A stretch of DNA of 64,000 nucleotides from the NCBI GenBank assembly GCA_947034895.1, contig OX344761.1, positions 75,391,839-75,455,838 of the forward strand, in the 5' to 3' direction. Position numbers and translations under genes: made by a program. The DNA is from Rhytidiadelphus loreus. Taxonomy: Eukaryota; Streptophyta; Bryopsida; Hypnales; Hylocomiaceae. A model generated the notes under the pieces. It was not told the origin of the DNA. It searched no databases and saw nothing but the letters and a program-made list of their open reading frames with translations. Positions 60,616 through 64,000 of the stretch are shown piece by piece (position 1 is the stretch's first letter; every line of letters starts with the position of its first letter).

Positions 60616-63014
60616 GGTACCTACTTGAACCTTAAGAGTCCCTTACGGGGACTTTTTCTTTTTTTTCTTTTTTGAAACAAATAGAAAAATTGCGAGGACT
60701 TTTAAGACTTTAGAGGTCCAATTTTTTTGTCTCCAAATGATTTTCCAATTGCTCCAAAATGATTGCTTTTGTTCTTGAAGATTCAATGAATGAATAACAA
60801 CTTCCTTGAAATACTTGGAAACATGTTGAAATAATGTTAGTTTCACCCTTACTTCCGACCATTTTGTCCATCTGGAAAATCATTTTCGGAGTGAGGGACT
60901 ATTGATTTGAGTCATAGAGACTCCTTGTGGCTTTCCATGAACAACAACATTGATAGTCAAATAAGTTTCCATTCTCGAAACAACCTTAAGGGAAGGGGAA
61001 GCCATCCATTCCTAATCAGGACCCAATAACCAACCTATAGACTGCTTTATTTCCAACCCTAGCTAGAATGTTCTTCTTTTCTTCTTTTCAAAATTGGGAC
61101 TAATAGATTCATGACACATGTCCCAAAGTAGTGAGTAAGAAAGTAAAAAGCATTGAATAAGATAGTAATTTTTCAGTGATCAAAATTGGAAGAGTCTAGA
61201 GATTGACAATGGGTCCGGAGCTTTTTTTTGCCTTTCAAAATTCATAGTAATTACAATTCAAGTGATAAAATTATCAAAGTTTGTGCAATCCCTGTCATTT
61301 CTGTCCTTCCACCTTCGAAAATATTTACTTTGCCCTGCACTACCTTACTCCAGATCATATCCAGAATTGCTTATTCAGTCGGTTATGTGGTTCTCCTCAA
61401 AATCTCTGCTGATCCGTCCATTTCAGCAGAGCAGTACAGTACAGTGTGGTCCCACTGCATGTTTGGGTGGTGCGCCTGTACATGAGCCGGCAACTGGAGG
61501 CATGCATGCAGTGCGCAGAATGACAGAAGTCTGTTGGCTCTGAACTACACCACTTGGCCATCCACGACCTTCCCTTCAGTTCCCTTCAGTTCCCTTCAGT
61601 TGGCAAGGGAAGACAGAATCATAGACTTGGACTGCTGTGCTGGAAAGCGGCCAAGTGCTTGGATTCTCAGGGCCCCCCAATGCCTGCGCCTGCTAAGCTG
61701 AAGGCAGACGACCCCTTTCCAATCACCCTCAGCAGCTGCAGGCACGTCTGCTTTGTCTGCGGTATGGGGAGGGGAGGGGGCCGTTTCTCCGGATGGGGAG
61801 AGAAATGGATTTTAGAAGGATTTCATAATTTTTTCATAATTTTTTCTTCAAAAAAAAATTACTGTGAATTTTTTTCATGAAGATTCTACTCAACCTATTC
61901 TTGTTGCATAGGTCACCATATTTTCAACCATAGGCTTGATTATAAAATCAACAATGCTTCAATTGTGGCTTCCAATGTACATTTTGTGATCATTGTGTGC
62001 TTTCAATGTACACCTCCCGGACATTTGTGCTACTCTTGTTCTAACGACTGTCACCTGAACCACATTTGATTATAAACATAGCAATCTAACTACAAAAAAA
62101 TACAATTGCATGCAATAGTGTTATATACACCACTATGTTTGCCTATCTCCATATAATACATAGAAATATGTCCGTGGAAAGAATTGCAAAAGATGTGTCC
62201 TTTTTTGCATCTTGAGCAACATTGGTGGTGTTTGAGGGGAAAACAAACCCAAACATGGAACAAGTGGATGGGCATCATATGGAGTATAATATTGAGTGTA
62301 GCAATGTTTTTTGTATGTTCAAGTATAATGGTCAATAATGTGTTGTTTCCAAGAGTAGAAGATTTTGTATACACCCATGTCAAGAGATTCTTGTAGTAAA
62401 CATGTATTTTCACACATAGAAGGTGTATTTTTCAATGGTGATTGCTTCATTGTGAATCATGTAAGCAATGTCTATTGAATCCAAAGGTCCTTGAAGTGAA
62501 TCTTTTATGAGTTTGCTAGTGTTGCAAGCACGTATTTGCACACTTTTCATACATTGATGCCAACAACATTATATTCACAAGTAGGAAACTTTAAATTCCC
62601 ACAATACCGATACTCGATTGTCCTAATTTTCTGCATGACCATTGTTTATCACTCATTCTCCAATCTTGTACGATTACTTTTTTCACTTCAATTCTTCTAT
62701 CCTCAATAATCCCACATCTACTAAGACTATTGTTTATATTCCTACTCTGACCAAAACAAACCTAGACCTTAGAAAGGATTCAAGTCTAGACTCTATATCA
62801 GTAAGTTACTCTTGCAATGCAAGTATGCCTGCACTTGGAGTTAAAGAGTGTTGTTACTAAGGATCTTAGGAACGAATTTAGACCTACTTGTGGACTAGAT
62901 TCACGTTGCAAAGCATCACCCCTAACACCAAATGCAAATGTACCTTTTGAGTCCCCAAAGAAAAAGAAAACTGAGTCTGGACTGTTGAACTGAATAAAAG
63001 ACAGCTGAAGATGA
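60616..63014. other. Spacer with a short 10-bp tandem repeat
   Basis: A GC-richer patch at 61220-61800 holds three exact copies of TCCCTTCAGT (61571-61600). Overlapping frames there (61228-61543, 61554-61880) show no known domain. The remainder is AT-rich with no gene seen. Confidence 0.4.
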
Positions 63015-63021
63015 GCCCCCC

Positions 63022-63045
63022 ATCCCCATCCCCATCCCCATCCCC
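63022..63045 (+). repeat. (ATCCCC)4 simple repeat
   Basis: Four exact ATCCCC units preceded by six C. On the minus strand this is a run of GGGGAT capable of forming a G-quadruplex. Confidence 0.9.
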
Positions 63046-63163
63046 AGTTTTTGCCAACGTGTCTTTGGGTGAACTGGGAAGTGCCGGATGTCTTTGAATC
63101 TCTGCATCTTTTGTTTGAGTGCCACATGCCCAACTGGATGTTATTGAATCTTAAAAGCTTCTT

Positions 63164-63211
63164 TTGGGGTTGGGGTTGGGGTTGGGGTTGGGGTTGGGGT
63201 TGGGGTTGGGG
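63164..63211 (+). repeat. (TTGGGG)8 simple repeat
   Basis: Eight exact TTGGGG units plus one extra G. G-quadruplex-capable on the plus strand, 118 bp from the opposite-strand repeat at 63022. Confidence 0.92.
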
Positions 63212-63290
63212 GACTTCACTTGTAAGTTAAGAACTGACACCACCATGGCGGACCCTGTAAGGGAAAGATGGAACCAATCTTGACAACACT

Positions 63291-63530
63291 AAGGGCCGGT
63301 ACACACTTGGGGCGGATTGAAGGCCGGCTGGAACTCTCCAAGTTTGAACCAATGGGATTGCTCAATTTCTCCAAATCCGGCCCAAGGGCTTTATACTTGG
63401 GGCCGGATGGAACCACCACTCATCCTACGTGTCGCCTTAGGTGGCATGGTTTTGGCGCCAAACCATCCGGCCCCAAGGGAGCAATCGGGCCAAGGTTTTT
63501 GGTGGCCCGATTTCCCATCTAGGGCCGGAT
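63291..63530. repeat. GC-rich inverted-repeat block (GGCCGG words)
   Basis: CTTGGGGCCGGATGG at 63396-63410 is exactly inverse to CCATCCGGCCCCAAG at 63463-63477. TTTGGCGCCAAA at 63451-63462 is a perfect palindrome between them. AGGGCCGG words sit at both edges, as in some DNA transposon termini, but the edges are direct, not inverted. Type unassigned. Confidence 0.5.
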
Positions 63531-63684
63531 TGGTGTCACATTCGTCTCCTCCGTTGGATTGGACAAATCTCCACCGTCTACCATGCAAGAACTTTTCTTT
63601 TCTTTTTTATTACATTTTTTATTAACTGTGAGCTCAATCCCATCTGGTTGAGTCATGTTGTGATACAGATACTGTGTTACAAGA

Positions 63685-63837
63685 TGTTAATACTGAATTT
63701 TATTGTTAATACTGAATTTTTGTTAATACTGAATTTTTGTTAATACTGAATTTTATTGTTAGTCCTGAATTTTATTGTTAATGATGAATTTTATTGTTAA
63801 TAATGAATATTATTATTAAAAATGAATTTTATTGTTA
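63685..63837 (+). repeat. AT-rich minisatellite (TGTTAATACTGAATTTTA)
   Basis: About eight units of 15-18 bp, starting nearly perfect and decaying rightward into TAATGAATATTATTATTAA forms. Confidence 0.8.
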
Positions 63838-64000
63838 TTAACCATTGCAATTGTAACAATAATGTCTTTGCAATTGTTTTAGTATGAGGTATTAATAATT
63901 AATTTTTTTGGTGTAGACACAAATTACATACTATGTTATAGACACTAATTTTGATAAATTACATGCTTAATAAGTAAATTTTCTATACAGACACAAATCT

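Noticed and set aside
63164..63211. (TTGGGG)8 as a telomere or interstitial telomeric tract
   Set aside because: The usual land-plant telomere is TTTAGGG. This is a short exact simple repeat far from any end, with no subtelomeric context.

Overview
This is a nuclear window from a land plant. Three spliced genes with canonical GT-AG introns sit in a large, AT-rich, repeat-filled background with no intact transposon coding. All three products belong to plant families. Three genes in 64 kb, and about 36 kb between the first and second, point to a large genome. No sequence feature fixes the species; a non-flowering vascular plant or bryophyte is possible, but that is a guess.

Layout. (1) 1982-8087, minus strand: a 12-exon gene for a predicted 1045-residue protein. 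It carries an HNH-endonuclease-like fold near the N-terminus, then a single Myb/SANT repeat, a charged coiled coil and a long, mostly disordered C-terminal half. Its 5' leader and promoter lie at about 8090-9260. (2) 9.3-45.6 kb: no gene found. The DNA is a layered deposit of decayed mobile elements, including foldback/MITE-like families present two, three or more times, two LINE-like 3' tails, two diverged copies of a ~750-bp repeat and several tandem arrays. (3) 45805-49735, plus strand: a 10-exon gene for a 376-residue ubiquitin-like plus leucine-rich-repeat protein of the type annotated in Arabidopsis at At2g30105. (4) 49.7-54.1 kb: AT-rich spacer with a truncated CACTA-type foldback and a second hairpin. 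(5) 54146-58584, plus strand: a 7-exon gene for a predicted 770-residue P-class pentatricopeptide-repeat protein with a likely organelle transit peptide and 13 tandem PPRs. (6) 58.6-64 kb: spacer with one more MITE copy, one more copy of a dispersed repeat, two G-quadruplex-capable simple repeats and a GC-rich inverted repeat.

The three genes do not form a pathway: one is probably nuclear and DNA-associated, one cytosolic or nuclear, and one organellar RNA-binding. The most unusual content is the HNH-Myb protein, the duplication of the end of PPR exon 1 into its own first intron, and the foldback elements with intact target-site duplications. All gene models were spliced by eye from reading frame, splice-site consensus and phase. 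The CACTA-type elements were defined by terminal repeats plus duplicated target sites; the other families by terminal inverted repeats or similarity between copies.
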